From Trileptium ribeirensis (taxonomy: Eukaryota; Nematoda; Enoplea; Enoplida; Thoracostomopsidae), in contig JASANE010011794.1 in the NCBI GenBank assembly GCA_030248225.1, positions 1 to 64,000 of the forward strand: a stretch of DNA of 64,000 bases. Reading direction: 5' to 3'. The notes beneath the pieces are model-generated. The model had not been told where the DNA came from and searched no databases. It was given only the letters and a program-made list of their open reading frames with translations. A program made the translations under genes and the position numbers. Positions within the stretch are counted from its first letter, which is position 1. Each line of letters opens with the position of its first letter. Of this stretch, positions 62,401 through 64,000 are shown piece by piece.

Positions 62401-64000
62401 AATTTCGTCTTTGTGATAGCCCAAAATTCAGGATCGACTTAACCGATTTTCCTGATTTTGGGCTCATTCGAACAGGCACAGTCGAATTATTCTCTACATC
62501 TCCGAGCTTTTTTGGTTTGAGTTCTCGTTTCGGGGTCAGAGTTCAAAGTGAGGGTTTTTACCCCATTTTACTACCCTTCACCGAAGCAAGGGTATTGTTA
62601 TCTTCTCGCAAATGGCGTAGGTGTACCTATGTGTCACTACGCTCTGCAATCTTGATAGAATTTAGTAGTTATAATGGGCACAGCGGTTAAAAATGGCAGT
62701 GCACAGCTGGCTTTTCTACAGGCTTGGGAAATGTGGGGGATCTTTGGGTACCTTATACCTATTTTCGGGGCAAATTTGCAGTACGGGATTAACTTTTCAT
62801 GTGCGTTGCATAGTTTAAGACACTTGTAACTGTCATACAAATATTTTCATGCTTTAGTCCAGTGTTTTAGTTTTAGAAATGGCAGTGATACTAAATTTTT
62901 AATAAAGATTTGCTCTGATAAACTCTCGCACGGCGTTCTCAGGTGTTTTGACCTCCCTCTGATTCCCCAGGCACTTTTTAGCTTTCCCGAGTGCTACATC
63001 TCCTTACTCTTTCCCTACAACCGAAAATATGCCAAATTTCTAAATATTTCTTTTAAGAGCTCCGTTTTCTAGCGGAGCTAAAACCGCTGAAGTTATAGTC
63101 GCTAGGTTTCGCTGTGTTGCAACCCCCGTTCATTTGCCGCACCCTCTCCCAGTTTAGTTTCCTCGAATAGTTTCGCTTCGAGGCAGTTTGGTAAAGCCAG
63201 ATTTGGCATACGAAAAATATGAATTTAAGGGGTAATCTATTACTTGGTGTAACATTAGGGTTTCGAGTGTGTGTACGGCAAACATGGTTTTGAAATCTGG
63301 GGGTTTCTCATCATGCCAACGTGGACAGGTCTGCATATATATACCGTTCTTGAAGTTCTGTACGCAATACCTAAACAAACTACTGAAGATGGGGTGGAGT
63401 ATAACCTGGCAATCTGGTTCGTTGACCCTAAACCCATTGAAAACACATGAAAAGGTATGAAATATTTGTGCTGGACTCTAGATACCCAAACCATCGTATT
63501 CATCCTACTGAAGAACCTATATGTAGACCATTCCTTTTTGCCCTGTAAGCAATAAATAAGTAAACAAATGAAAACTCACTATATTTTGGAAATCGGGTTC
63601 GTCGATTGTAAAACCTTGAAACCCCATGAAAAGGCATAGTCTACAGCGAGCTGTTCGCGTTCAACTAAAGGACATATCCTCATCCCTTTTGCTATCGAAC
63701 AAAAAATTCACTTGCGCCGTTTCAACAAGAAGATTTAAAATTTTCCTGCGTGCTAATTTGCATTATTTTGTCATAAAGTGCTAGGAATATATACATTTTT
63801 TCAGGCCGAAGTGGAAGCGATCGAGAGAACAGTGCTGTAGATGCCGCATTTTCACCTACGTCAGCAGCGCCTGTTTTTTCTGCATCAGTATCCACATCGG
63901 CTTTGGTGACGACAACTGTAGGGGCTGTATACACTGCACCAGTTGGCAGTAGTAAAATAGTTGGTACAACAAAGTATTCGACAGCGGTTGTTGCTAATAT
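11280..64000 (+). CDS. TMEM131: TMEM131 orthologue, 24 exons, both ends outside window
   Basis: Exons: 11280-11430, 12861-12982, 18157-18268, 18638-18906, 22260-22547, 23144-23248, 25291-25419, 26410-26523, 29862-29948, 33269-33424, 33528-33606, 36134-36251, 37909-38044, 40918-41027, 41548-41626, 44581-44753, 45252-45400, 47084-47285, 49217-49405, 52295-52570, 52838-53289, 54527-54970, 58556-58783, 63805 to the edge. Joined, they keep one frame. The order of conserved blocks follows vertebrate TMEM131: IPPY, PGIY...LDFG, NPSSFPV, RNNLTI, NTGEVPLY, SALPRPPWEPVLYY, then the transmembrane helix and AYLEG. TMEM131 proteins act in the early secretory pathway; known family members bind collagen propeptides through a lumenal PapD-like domain and a TRAPP subunit through the cytoplasmic tail. 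The N-terminal region, including any signal peptide and the PapD-like domain, is not in the window. The + strand introns average about 2 kb and are full of transposons. Confidence 0.9.
11694..12050. mobile_element. MITE with CTGGCCTGTCCACAG ends, copy A
   Basis: Terminal inverted repeats CTGGCCTGTCCACAG / CTGTGGACAGGCCAG bound 357 bp with no ORF. It is flanked on both sides by GTTAA, a 5-bp target duplication. Related copies lie at 36324, 42465 and 50304. Confidence 0.8.
12861..12982 (+). CDS. TMEM131: TMEM131 exon 2 of window
   Basis: Acceptor TTGTTTTCAG, donor GTAAGT; phase 1 in, phase 0 out. Encodes PGIYADTESLDFGLLRG and a following strand, closely matching the vertebrate PGIY...LDFG.LR motif. 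This is the block that first identified the gene. Confidence 0.95.
13118..14545. mobile_element. TIR transposon family 1, copy A
   Basis: GGGTCATTTCACGAAACCATGT at the left is matched by its inverse, with two changes, at the right end. Flanks are ATAT on both sides, a 4-bp target duplication. The 1,428 bp hold no transposase ORF. The interior carries about ten copies of a TAGCCCCCCGACC motif, five of them in tandem at 22-23 bp spacing (13920-14030), plus one copy in the opposite orientation at 13145. It is non-autonomous. Confidence 0.85.
14346..15678 (+). repeat. 1.33-kb direct duplication, left copy
   Basis: Nearly identical to 16767-18092. It includes the right end of the family 1 transposon, a region with TGAGTGAGTGAGTGAAAC, and the first satellite units. 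Because the transposon end was copied too, the duplication is younger than the insertion. Confidence 0.85.
15340..16500 (+). repeat. ~170-bp tandem satellite with alternating monomers
   Basis: Seven monomers are marked by the anchor GAAAACACCAAATT or variants at about 15385, 15523, 15692, 15862, 16034, 16196 and 16365. Spacing is 162-172 bp except the first (138 bp). Two monomer types alternate (AAATTGGCCATATCTTCTC and AAATTTTACATATCTCCTC), giving a ~340-bp higher-order period. Two further monomers occur in the duplicated copy near 17797 and 17937. Long open frames across it arise from the repeat and are not genes. Confidence 0.85.
16767..18092 (+). repeat. 1.33-kb direct duplication, right copy
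   Basis: Copy of 14346-15678, offset by about 2.42 kb, with a few percent change and small indels. Positions 16767-16964 are the right end of a family 1 transposon without its left half. It ends abruptly at 18092, 65 bp before exon 3. Confidence 0.85.
18157..18268 (+). CDS. TMEM131: TMEM131 exon 3 of window
   Basis: Acceptor TTTTTCAG, donor GTTAGT; phase 0 in, phase 1 out. Encodes TAYSQPKDDALDIDLV and ends KLVKLTFR. It is in the position of the vertebrate stretch between the LDFG block and the YQAEVL-like strand. Confidence 0.88.
18638..18906 (+). CDS. TMEM131: TMEM131 exon 4 of window
   Basis: Acceptor TTTTTTCAG, donor GTTGGT; ends in phase 0. Contains YTGQLIVKSKGGEYKLSV, a YAARVLPG strand and NITLTNTFTESMALYDLSI, matching vertebrate KITVKAKEKSYSKLEI, YQAEVLDG and YLTNTFSFAILIHDV. 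Confidence 0.93.
19163..20526. mobile_element. TIR transposon family 2, copy A
   Basis: Ends GGGTCATTTCACGCTACGATG and its exact inverse, flanked by TATA on both sides (4-bp target duplication). 1,364 bp, no transposase ORF. It contains G-run motifs of the form GGTCGGGGG...GTAAA near 19618, 19769, 19791, 19938 and 20113, and one inverted (TTTACCCC...CGACC) next to the right end. Relative to 56649-58200 it lacks an internal ~240 bp. Confidence 0.9.
20531..22259. other. Remainder of intron 4
   Basis: No gene. Around 21520-21660 is a diverged copy of the sequence next to the satellite (GAAGCGAAGAATT and context, as at 15145 and 17560). Otherwise AT-rich intron. Confidence 0.5.
22260..22547 (+). 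CDS. TMEM131: TMEM131 exon 5 of window
   Basis: Acceptor TTATTGTAG, donor GTAAAC; 96 codons, phase 0 both sides. The second half carries VLPSNHPMVAFSIAYYG, YLRVATNISDFQLPLDIF, matching vertebrate ILPNESGYIFTLLF and LLITNASKFHLPVRVY. The first ~40 residues are polar and lack an evident vertebrate counterpart (PPESHTPASGDLGQ). Confidence 0.9.
22760..23110. repeat. Dispersed intronic repeat (AAAAGCGATGGC family), copy
   Basis: Shares with 24100-24330, 36945-37215 and 60735-60860 an ordered set of short blocks: a GAAAATTTC segment, AAAAGCGATGGC, GAGCTCCGA and a following run like GGTTTTAAG. Termini were not resolved. Strongly diverged, so an old element. Confidence 0.4.
23144..23248 (+). CDS. 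TMEM131: TMEM131 exon 6 of window
   Basis: Acceptor AATCATAG, donor GTAATC; 35 codons. Contains ELNFGTLNYGEQRSVHF and NANPVP, matching vertebrate FIDFGVLSATEASNILF and NSNPIE, the start of another Ig-like repeat. Confidence 0.92.
24100..24330. repeat. Dispersed intronic repeat (AAAAGCGATGGC family), copy
   Basis: Same block order as at 22760: GAAAATTTCC, TAAAAGCGATGGC, GAGTTCCGACCCCATCTTC, then GTTTTAAGGG. The rest of this 2-kb intron (23249-25290) shows only a MITE-like scrap at 23590-23630 (TTGGACAGACCAG). Confidence 0.4.
25291..25419 (+). CDS. TMEM131: TMEM131 exon 7 of window
   Basis: Acceptor AAGTTTAG, donor GTGTGT; 43 codons. Encodes VTLESFMCPLERFTSLELIG and a NETV sequon. It takes the place of vertebrate LAIKSWHIIGDGLSIELV. 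Confidence 0.85.
26064..26376 (+). repeat. 29-bp minisatellite, about 11 copies
   Basis: Unit AACTTGCTAAAAAGTGTATTATATAGTTT recurs with a 29-bp period from 26072 to 26361, almost without change; one unit near 26355 lacks an A. It ends 33 bp before exon 8, inside its polypyrimidine and branch-point neighbourhood. Near identity suggests recent expansion and length variation between individuals. Confidence 0.95.
26410..26523 (+). CDS. TMEM131: TMEM131 exon 8 of window
   Basis: Acceptor GTATTACAG, donor GTATAT; 38 codons. Encodes a strand with YNVALFRYSV and HSSMVFKTKYE, matching vertebrate GYFAVFRVKL and GAIQITTDYE. Confidence 0.9.
27850..28650 (-). pseudogene. Decayed mariner/Tc-like transposase
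   Basis: With several frame changes and stops, the minus strand reads segments of a DDE transposase of the arthropod/worm type carrying QDGAPPHY. Seen are KSLGLKPFHTNF near 28400, NRHNCHYWSEENT near 28235, QDGFPPHY at 28028-28005 (second catalytic Asp), and FGRRGPFEWPARS near 27945. No terminal inverted repeats were identified. It is long dead. Confidence 0.6.
28756..29569 (-). mobile_element. MITE with CTGGGCTCTCCA ends
   Basis: CTGGGCTCTCCA at 28756 and its inverse with one change (TGGAGAGCACAG) at 29558-29569. Flanked by TAATA on both sides, a 5-bp target duplication. The interior (TTCGCTGAAAATTTTGCC, then C-rich CCCCCGGTTCG motifs) is homologous in inverse orientation to 43841-44205 and more distantly to 38347-38735. 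The middle, about 28990-29250, seems to be extra sequence. Confidence 0.8.
29862..29948 (+). CDS. TMEM131: TMEM131 exon 9 of window
   Basis: Acceptor TTTATAG, donor GTGAGT; 29 codons. Contains IPVLFRVEEGSIFTFP followed by VFEDAFP, matching vertebrate IPVKAVIAVGSLTCFP...PSFPG. Small but clear. Confidence 0.92.
30039..31110. mobile_element. TIR transposon family 1, copy B
   Basis: GGGTCATTTCACGAAACCATGT at the left and its exact inverse at the right; flanks AAAT on both sides. 1,072 bp, homologous throughout to 13118-14545 but lacking the 22-bp tandem block and other segments. G-run motifs at 30068, 30418, 30619. Confidence 0.9.
31225..32311 (+). pseudogene. 5'-truncated CR1/L2-like LINE (reverse transcriptase end)
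   Basis: Frames shift, but segments are clear: a RT motif GVPQGNVVGPLLFSIY near 31270, the catalytic box read as YAVD at 31373-31384 (second position changed from YADD), a KILGVFLDSRLCF segment at ~31590, and the typical C-terminus ITPILRRLHWLPVEKRIQY...APSYISDMV...LAPLAWNNLPSS...FKSRLKTFLF (31865-32185). It ends in GGCGCATTATAAATCCATTATTATTA, the usual 3' tail of CR1/L2-type LINEs. Truncated at the 5' end and inactive. It lies about 115 bp after the family 1 transposon. Confidence 0.85.
32312..33268. other. Remainder of intron 9
   Basis: No gene or repeat recognised. Confidence 0.4.
33269..33424 (+). CDS. TMEM131: TMEM131 exon 10 of window
   Basis: Acceptor TTGTTTAG, donor GTAAGT; 52 codons. 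Encodes GKISHLPLQLYSTFTRDMTV and a PDPRFFFESF motif, matching vertebrate GKIVHQSLNIMNSFSQKV and DVRFYYKRL. Confidence 0.93.
33528..33606 (+). CDS. TMEM131: TMEM131 exon 11 of window, Pro-rich, inferred
   Basis: 79 bp, GC-rich against AT-rich surroundings. Acceptor TAACAAG (weak), donor GTTGAA. It encodes a Pro-rich stretch (APATPSVPSAVVPRPHQPYP). Exon 10 ends in phase 0 and exon 12 needs one base carried over; 79 bp supplies exactly that, and without it the frame breaks. The vertebrate region here (FDPGLQCGDHCY) is not recognisable in it. Supported by phase and composition only. Confidence 0.5.
33955..34480 (-). mobile_element. MITE family with CTGGCCTCTCCA ends, diverged copy
   Basis: Inverse-orientation relative of 50164-50932 by shared blocks (ACCTGGGG, a CTTCAGC-like run, GTAGCATTAA, GTCGCCTCAAAA) and closely related to 39035-39480. 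Termini are eroded. Confidence 0.5.
34481..36133. other. Remainder of intron 11
   Basis: Two open stretches with splice-like borders lie here (about 34759-34918 and 35480-35657) but do not fit the gene; see rejected items. Otherwise nothing. Confidence 0.4.
36134..36251 (+). CDS. TMEM131: TMEM131 exon 12 of window
   Basis: Acceptor AAGTTTAG, donor GTAAGT; phase 1 in, phase 2 out. Contains IDTWLFNQLRSKWDTI, matching vertebrate DWDLHQSLFKGWTGI. Confidence 0.88.
36324..36703. mobile_element. MITE with CTGGCCTGTCCACAG ends, copy B
   Basis: CTGGCCTGTTCACA at the left, TTGGACAGACCAG at the right; interior like 11694-12050 (a GGGGATATTTCA and TTTTCATGT order). 380 bp, non-coding, 72 bp after exon 12. 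Confidence 0.75.
36945..37215. repeat. Dispersed intronic repeat, copy
   Basis: Contains CACTAAGAGGAAAT, GAGCTCCGACGGCATTTTC and TTTTTAAGGATCGTTTGCC as in 22760-23110 and 60735-60860. The rest of this intron (37216-37908) shows nothing. Confidence 0.4.
37909..38044 (+). CDS. TMEM131: TMEM131 exon 13 of window
   Basis: Acceptor TATTTTCAG, donor GTAAGT; phase 2 in, phase 0 out. Encodes VNATFLVDTTEVKG, QGQLTWPRLLK and FPLTGLNNVT, matching vertebrate FEVNTDLQKN, AELSWPSIL and FPLTNTNCSS. Confidence 0.93.
38347..38735 (+). mobile_element. MITE (TTCGCTGAAAATTT family), diverged copy
   Basis: Begins near CTTGGCTTCTCCATTCGCTG, then a GCCAGGGGCTTGAACCGGGG block as in 43841-44205. The right end is indistinct. 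Confidence 0.55.
39035..39480 (-). mobile_element. MITE family with CTGGCCTCTCCA ends, diverged copy
   Basis: Inverse-orientation relative of 50164-50932: an AAATTTTACTTGGGGGA block, GAAAAACTGTACCC, TTCTATAATTCCATTTTT, and a GATGTCACCTCAAAATA block. Around 39990-40330 is a possible further relic of the CTGGCCTGTCC family. Confidence 0.5.
40552..40936 (+). repeat. Tandem triplication covering the exon 14 splice acceptor
   Basis: Three units start GCGAATTAGTTACTATG at 40552, 40671 and 40803 (119, 132, 132 bp). Each ends with TTGGTTTCAG and the first 19 nt of exon 14 (ATAGTAAATGTGACTTTGC; the middle copy has one change). Only the last unit continues into the real exon at 40918. The two upstream acceptors (before 40654 and 40786) would read into in-frame stops. 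Confidence 0.92.
40918..41027 (+). CDS. TMEM131: TMEM131 exon 14 of window
   Basis: Acceptor GGTTTCAG, donor GTAAGT; phase 0 in, phase 2 out. Encodes IVNVTLHNPSSFPVIVQLLP and LAMYPNPDMLL, very close to vertebrate EITLENPADVPVYVQFIPLALYSNPS. Confidence 0.95.
41548..41626 (+). CDS. TMEM131: TMEM131 exon 15 of window
   Basis: Acceptor CATTTTAG, donor GTTAGT; phase 2 in, phase 0 out. Contains IEMDDLEMFMLRDSELY, matching vertebrate KIDLRTLEFQVFRNSAHP. Confidence 0.9.
41900..42216 (+). mobile_element. MITE family with CTGGCCTCTCCA ends, diverged copy
   Basis: Shares with 50164-50932 and 53885-54350 the blocks AAAACTCAATACTAC, TATATTTGGACTATTTATG and AACAACGATATATGTG. Termini eroded. Confidence 0.6.
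42465..42813. mobile_element. MITE with CTGGCCTGTCCACAG ends, copy C
   Basis: CTGGCCTGTCCATAAC at the left, CTCTGGACAGGCCAG at the right; 349 bp. The interior aligns with 11694-12050 and 50304-50647. No target duplication visible (GGCCC and GACCG flanks). Confidence 0.8.
43580..44310 (+). mobile_element. MITE of the CTGGCCTCTCCA family with another MITE nested in it
   Basis: The left part (CCTTCCACGATT, CCCAGGTAAATTTT, GGTTACATCAAAAAT, ATTGTTATAACAAAACC) and right part (TTATAAAACCACCAGTTAACC, GGGGTACGGTTTTCC) match the family at 50164-50932. They are split by 43841-44205. Confidence 0.6.
43841..44205 (+). mobile_element. Nested MITE (CTGGGTCTCCATTCGCTG start)
   Basis: Homologous to the inverse of 28756-29569: TTCGCTGAAAATTTTGC, GGCCCCCTGGTTC, GGGGGCATTTTGC, GAGCCCAAAAGTTTGCCAGG. 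The right terminus is unclear. Sits inside an older MITE. Confidence 0.7.
44581..44753 (+). CDS. TMEM131: TMEM131 exon 16 of window
   Basis: Acceptor AATTTTAG, donor GTTAGT; phase 0 in, phase 2 out. Contains FTLSLALQPGMKVRIRLGF and LRSSLLII, matching vertebrate LILNLILKPGEKKSVKVKF and VSSLIIVRNN. Confidence 0.94.
44961..45158 (+). pseudogene. Decayed upstream duplicate of exon 17
   Basis: A 198-bp direct copy of 45159-45355, containing the acceptor (TGTTGCAG, exon copy from 45055) and the start of exon 17 with GAATAATTTAACGATTCT. After about 65 bp it has lost one base relative to the functional copy (ATCGACGGATGG against ATCGGACGAATGG), which shifts the frame. It also lacks the 3' part and donor of exon 17. 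Confidence 0.88.
45252..45400 (+). CDS. TMEM131: TMEM131 exon 17 of window
   Basis: Acceptor TTGTTTCAG, phase 2 in, phase 1 out. With the carried-over bases it reads RNNLTILELVPMYGRGG and then PYSFQPLLFEV, matching vertebrate RNNLTVMDAVMVQGQG and SLRFKI. The 3' border is set by phase: the donor at 45401 (GTACGA) keeps a Cys found in vertebrates; 45386 (GTGATA) also fits the frame. Confidence 0.88.
45401..47083. other. Intron 17
   Basis: No gene or clear repeat; a GC-richer patch at 46940-47035 may be a MITE relic. Confidence 0.4.
47084..47285 (+). CDS. TMEM131: TMEM131 exon 18 of window
   Basis: Acceptor TTTTTTAG, donor GTTAGT; phase 1 in, phase 2 out. Contains SFIARNTGEVPLYVSNININ, GFRVMNCDPFHLRPND, matching vertebrate FKVENTGQLQIHIETIEIS and GFKVVNCQEFTLSAN. 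Confidence 0.95.
47286..49216. other. Intron 18
   Basis: No gene recognised. Short open frames at 48235-48417 and 49042-49213 have no similarity I can see. Confidence 0.4.
49217..49405 (+). CDS. TMEM131: TMEM131 exon 19 of window, start of membrane span
   Basis: Acceptor ATTGTTAG, donor GTAAGT; phase 2 in and out. Reads FLPDFTQSF, then LLASSLPNKHLSVCQSALPR and PPWEPVLYYVSVTAL, matching vertebrate FTPDFTAS, NASLPYHMLATCAEALPRP and NWELALYIIISGIM. The last ~12 residues begin the transmembrane helix. Confidence 0.97.
50164..50932 (+). mobile_element. MITE with AACTGGCCTCTCC ends, hosting a nested MITE
   Basis: AACTGGCCTCTCC at 50164 and GGAGAGGCCAGTT ending at 50932. Without the nested element it is about 420 bp. 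Homologous to 53885-54350 and others. Confidence 0.8.
50304..50647. mobile_element. MITE with CTGGCCTGTCCACAG ends, copy D (nested)
   Basis: CTGGCCTGTTCACAG to CTGTGGACAGGCCAG, 344 bp, flanked by TAAC on both sides. The related empty site at about 54018 (ATCGTACTGACAAAAATGGG) confirms a 4-bp duplication at this insertion. Confidence 0.85.
50933..52294. other. Remainder of intron 19
   Basis: AT-rich with nothing recognised. Confidence 0.4.
52295..52570 (+). CDS. TMEM131: TMEM131 exon 20 of window, membrane span and tail start
   Basis: Acceptor TATTATAG, donor GTACGT; phase 2 in and out. Opens with FLLIFTVASAYLEGDRI, matching vertebrate ALFLLVIGTAYLEAQGIW, which completes the transmembrane helix begun in exon 19. 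What follows is a Ser/Ala/Gly/Asp-rich cytoplasmic tail. Confidence 0.95.
52838..53289 (+). CDS. TMEM131: TMEM131 exon 21 of window, cytoplasmic tail
   Basis: Acceptor GTTTCAG, phase 2 in. Low-complexity Ser/Asp/Glu-rich tail (LSENNSSSWLGLSPATS, later EEPTQSLQQVSEENDNL). The frame stays open to a TAG at 53291. The donor at 53290 (GTTAGA) is one base earlier and leaves the single base exon 22 needs; alternatives at 53200 (GTATAC) and 53225 (GTCTTG) also fit the phase. Confidence 0.75.
53885..54350 (+). mobile_element. MITE family with CTGGCCTCTCCA ends, copy
   Basis: CTGGTCTTTCCA at 53885 and TGTGGAGGGGCAG near 54350. The interior aligns with 50164-50932 minus its insertion and shows the empty target (ACTGACAAAAATGGG) of the nested MITE there. 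Confidence 0.75.
54527..54970 (+). CDS. TMEM131: TMEM131 exon 22 of window, cytoplasmic tail
   Basis: Acceptor CTTTTTAG, donor GTAATA; phase 1 in and out. Starts GFDNDDHDSPNQLSMRKSKS, close to vertebrate DFDHHDSPALEVF in the conserved tail. Rich in Ser, Lys, Asp; ends RSSSIAVNK. Confidence 0.88.
54971..56648. other. Intron 22, left part
   Basis: No gene. A MITE scrap at 55540-55560 and another at 56605-56640 (TTGAAAATTTTACAAGG) resemble the TTCGCTGAAAATTT family. Confidence 0.4.
56649..58200. mobile_element. TIR transposon family 2, copy B
   Basis: GGGTCATTTCACGCTACGATG and its inverse bound 1,552 bp, flanked by TCAT on both sides (4-bp target duplication). Homologous to 19163-20526. G-run motifs GGTCGGG...GTAAA near 57157, 57324, 57475, 57616 and 57797 lie 141-181 bp apart, with one inverted at 58157. 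No transposase ORF. Confidence 0.93.
58556..58783 (+). CDS. TMEM131: TMEM131 exon 23 of window, cytoplasmic tail
   Basis: Acceptor TTTCGTAG, donor GTAAGT; phase 1 in and out. Begins DAITSLSAQNS, ends in a basic run (STKKTRKKTSGG). Vertebrate tails also contain a Lys-rich stretch. Assigned from phase, splice sites and composition. Confidence 0.8.
58938..59722 (-). pseudogene. 5'-truncated non-LTR reverse transcriptase fragment
   Basis: About 260 codons open on the minus strand. It starts inside the catalytic motif, TDLDYADVIVLFADDA (59720-59673), where the usual YADD reads YADV, so the enzyme would be inactive. Then follow GLTISAPKTK, ETVDSFVYLGSVI, RISKASSSFGRLRNAVF, LLYSCESWTML, CLRTILGV and RLRWFGHVSRM, the standard C-terminal half of endonuclease-type non-LTR retrotransposons (RTE/Jockey/CR1-like grade). 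The frame ends at TGA after QHRQQWR. No N-terminal endonuclease is present. A GC-rich element abuts its 5' break. Confidence 0.88.
59727..60452. mobile_element. GC-rich MITE-like element (GTACCGGGGC ends)
   Basis: GTACCGGGGC at 59727 and its near-inverse GCCCGGTAC near 60440-60452. Both subterminal regions hold CCCCGGCC-type motifs in opposite orientation. No ORF and no clear target duplication. Confidence 0.5.
60735..60860. repeat. Dispersed intronic repeat, copy
   Basis: Short copy: GAGCTCTGACATTTTGTCAAA, GGTTTTAAGAGTCCTTAGCC and a CATATGGGCACAAGTGCTTC block, as in 36945-37215. Confidence 0.4.
61278..61662 (+). repeat. 38-bp tandem repeat, about 10 copies
   Basis: Unit TTCCGTCTTTTTGGTCACTAGAAGAAGAAAATAAAGAG, with point changes and one-base indels. 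A minus-strand open frame across it is a by-product of the repeat. Confidence 0.93.
61750..62045 (-). repeat. Dispersed repeat, copy 2
   Basis: Inverse copy of 10096-10500: 61920-61960 and 61978-62040 match the two ends, with the middle ~200 bp missing. Beyond it, 62075-62091 is a 7-bp hairpin GCTCGGC/GCCGAGC with a three-base loop. Confidence 0.65.
62100..63804. other. Intron 23, right part
   Basis: No gene recognised. 62690-62880 may be a relic of the CTGGCCTGTCC MITE family (GTGGGGGATCTTTGGG, TATTTTCATGC). Confidence 0.4.
63805..64000 (+). CDS. TMEM131: TMEM131 exon 24 of window, cut by window edge
   Basis: Acceptor TTTTTTCAG, phase 1 in. Encodes GRSGSDRENSAVDAAFSPTS and a Ser/Thr/Val/Ala-rich stretch and is open to the edge. 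The 3' end of the gene is not in the window. Confidence 0.8.

Overview
This is a piece of a metazoan (invertebrate) nuclear genome: AT-rich, one long intron-rich gene on the + strand, and introns full of decayed transposons, MITE-like elements and tandem repeats. The mix of a Ty3/gypsy-type gag, a CR1/L2-like LINE tail, a second truncated non-LTR reverse transcriptase and a mariner-like transposase relic fits a worm- or arthropod-like invertebrate. I cannot name the phylum from sequence alone.

The only conserved cellular gene I can recognise is an orthologue of TMEM131, a single-pass secretory-pathway membrane protein with Ig/PapD-like repeats in its lumenal part. Twenty-four exons from 11280 to the right edge, with GT-AG introns, give one continuous reading frame of about 1,450 codons. 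It covers the middle and C-terminal parts of the lumenal region, the transmembrane helix (exons 19-20) and a long polar cytoplasmic tail (exons 20-24). The N-terminal exons must lie left of the window or go unrecognised; the last exon runs off the right edge. The splice phases of all 24 exons agree.

Region by region. 1-3115: an unrecognised 277-286 codon ORF followed by a 2.2 kb block unusually dense in perfect or compensated hairpins, including two hairpins with an identical 19-nt loop and covarying stems; this is the part of the window I understand least. 3116-4895: AT-rich, nothing seen. 4896-10095: a truncated Ty3/gypsy-like retrotransposon (gag, primer-binding site, LTR) on the minus strand facing a second LTR copy in opposite orientation. 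10096-12860: a dispersed repeat, the first TMEM131 exon and a MITE. 12983-18156: a TIR transposon, a ~170-bp tandem satellite and a 1.33-kb direct duplication. 18157-33606: exons 3-11 separated by a second TIR transposon family, a 29-bp minisatellite, a transposase relic and a LINE. 33607-54526: exons 12-22 with MITEs, a triplicated splice acceptor and a duplicated decayed exon. 54527-64000: exons 22-24, the second copy of the TIR transposon, a reverse transcriptase fragment and a 38-bp tandem repeat.

Two transposon groupings stand out. Two ~1.1-1.55 kb families share a terminal inverted repeat beginning GGGTCATTTCACG, make 4-bp target duplications and carry arrays of a G-run motif. Three MITE families share the terminal consensus CTGGSCTSTCCA and supply most of the intronic repeat content.
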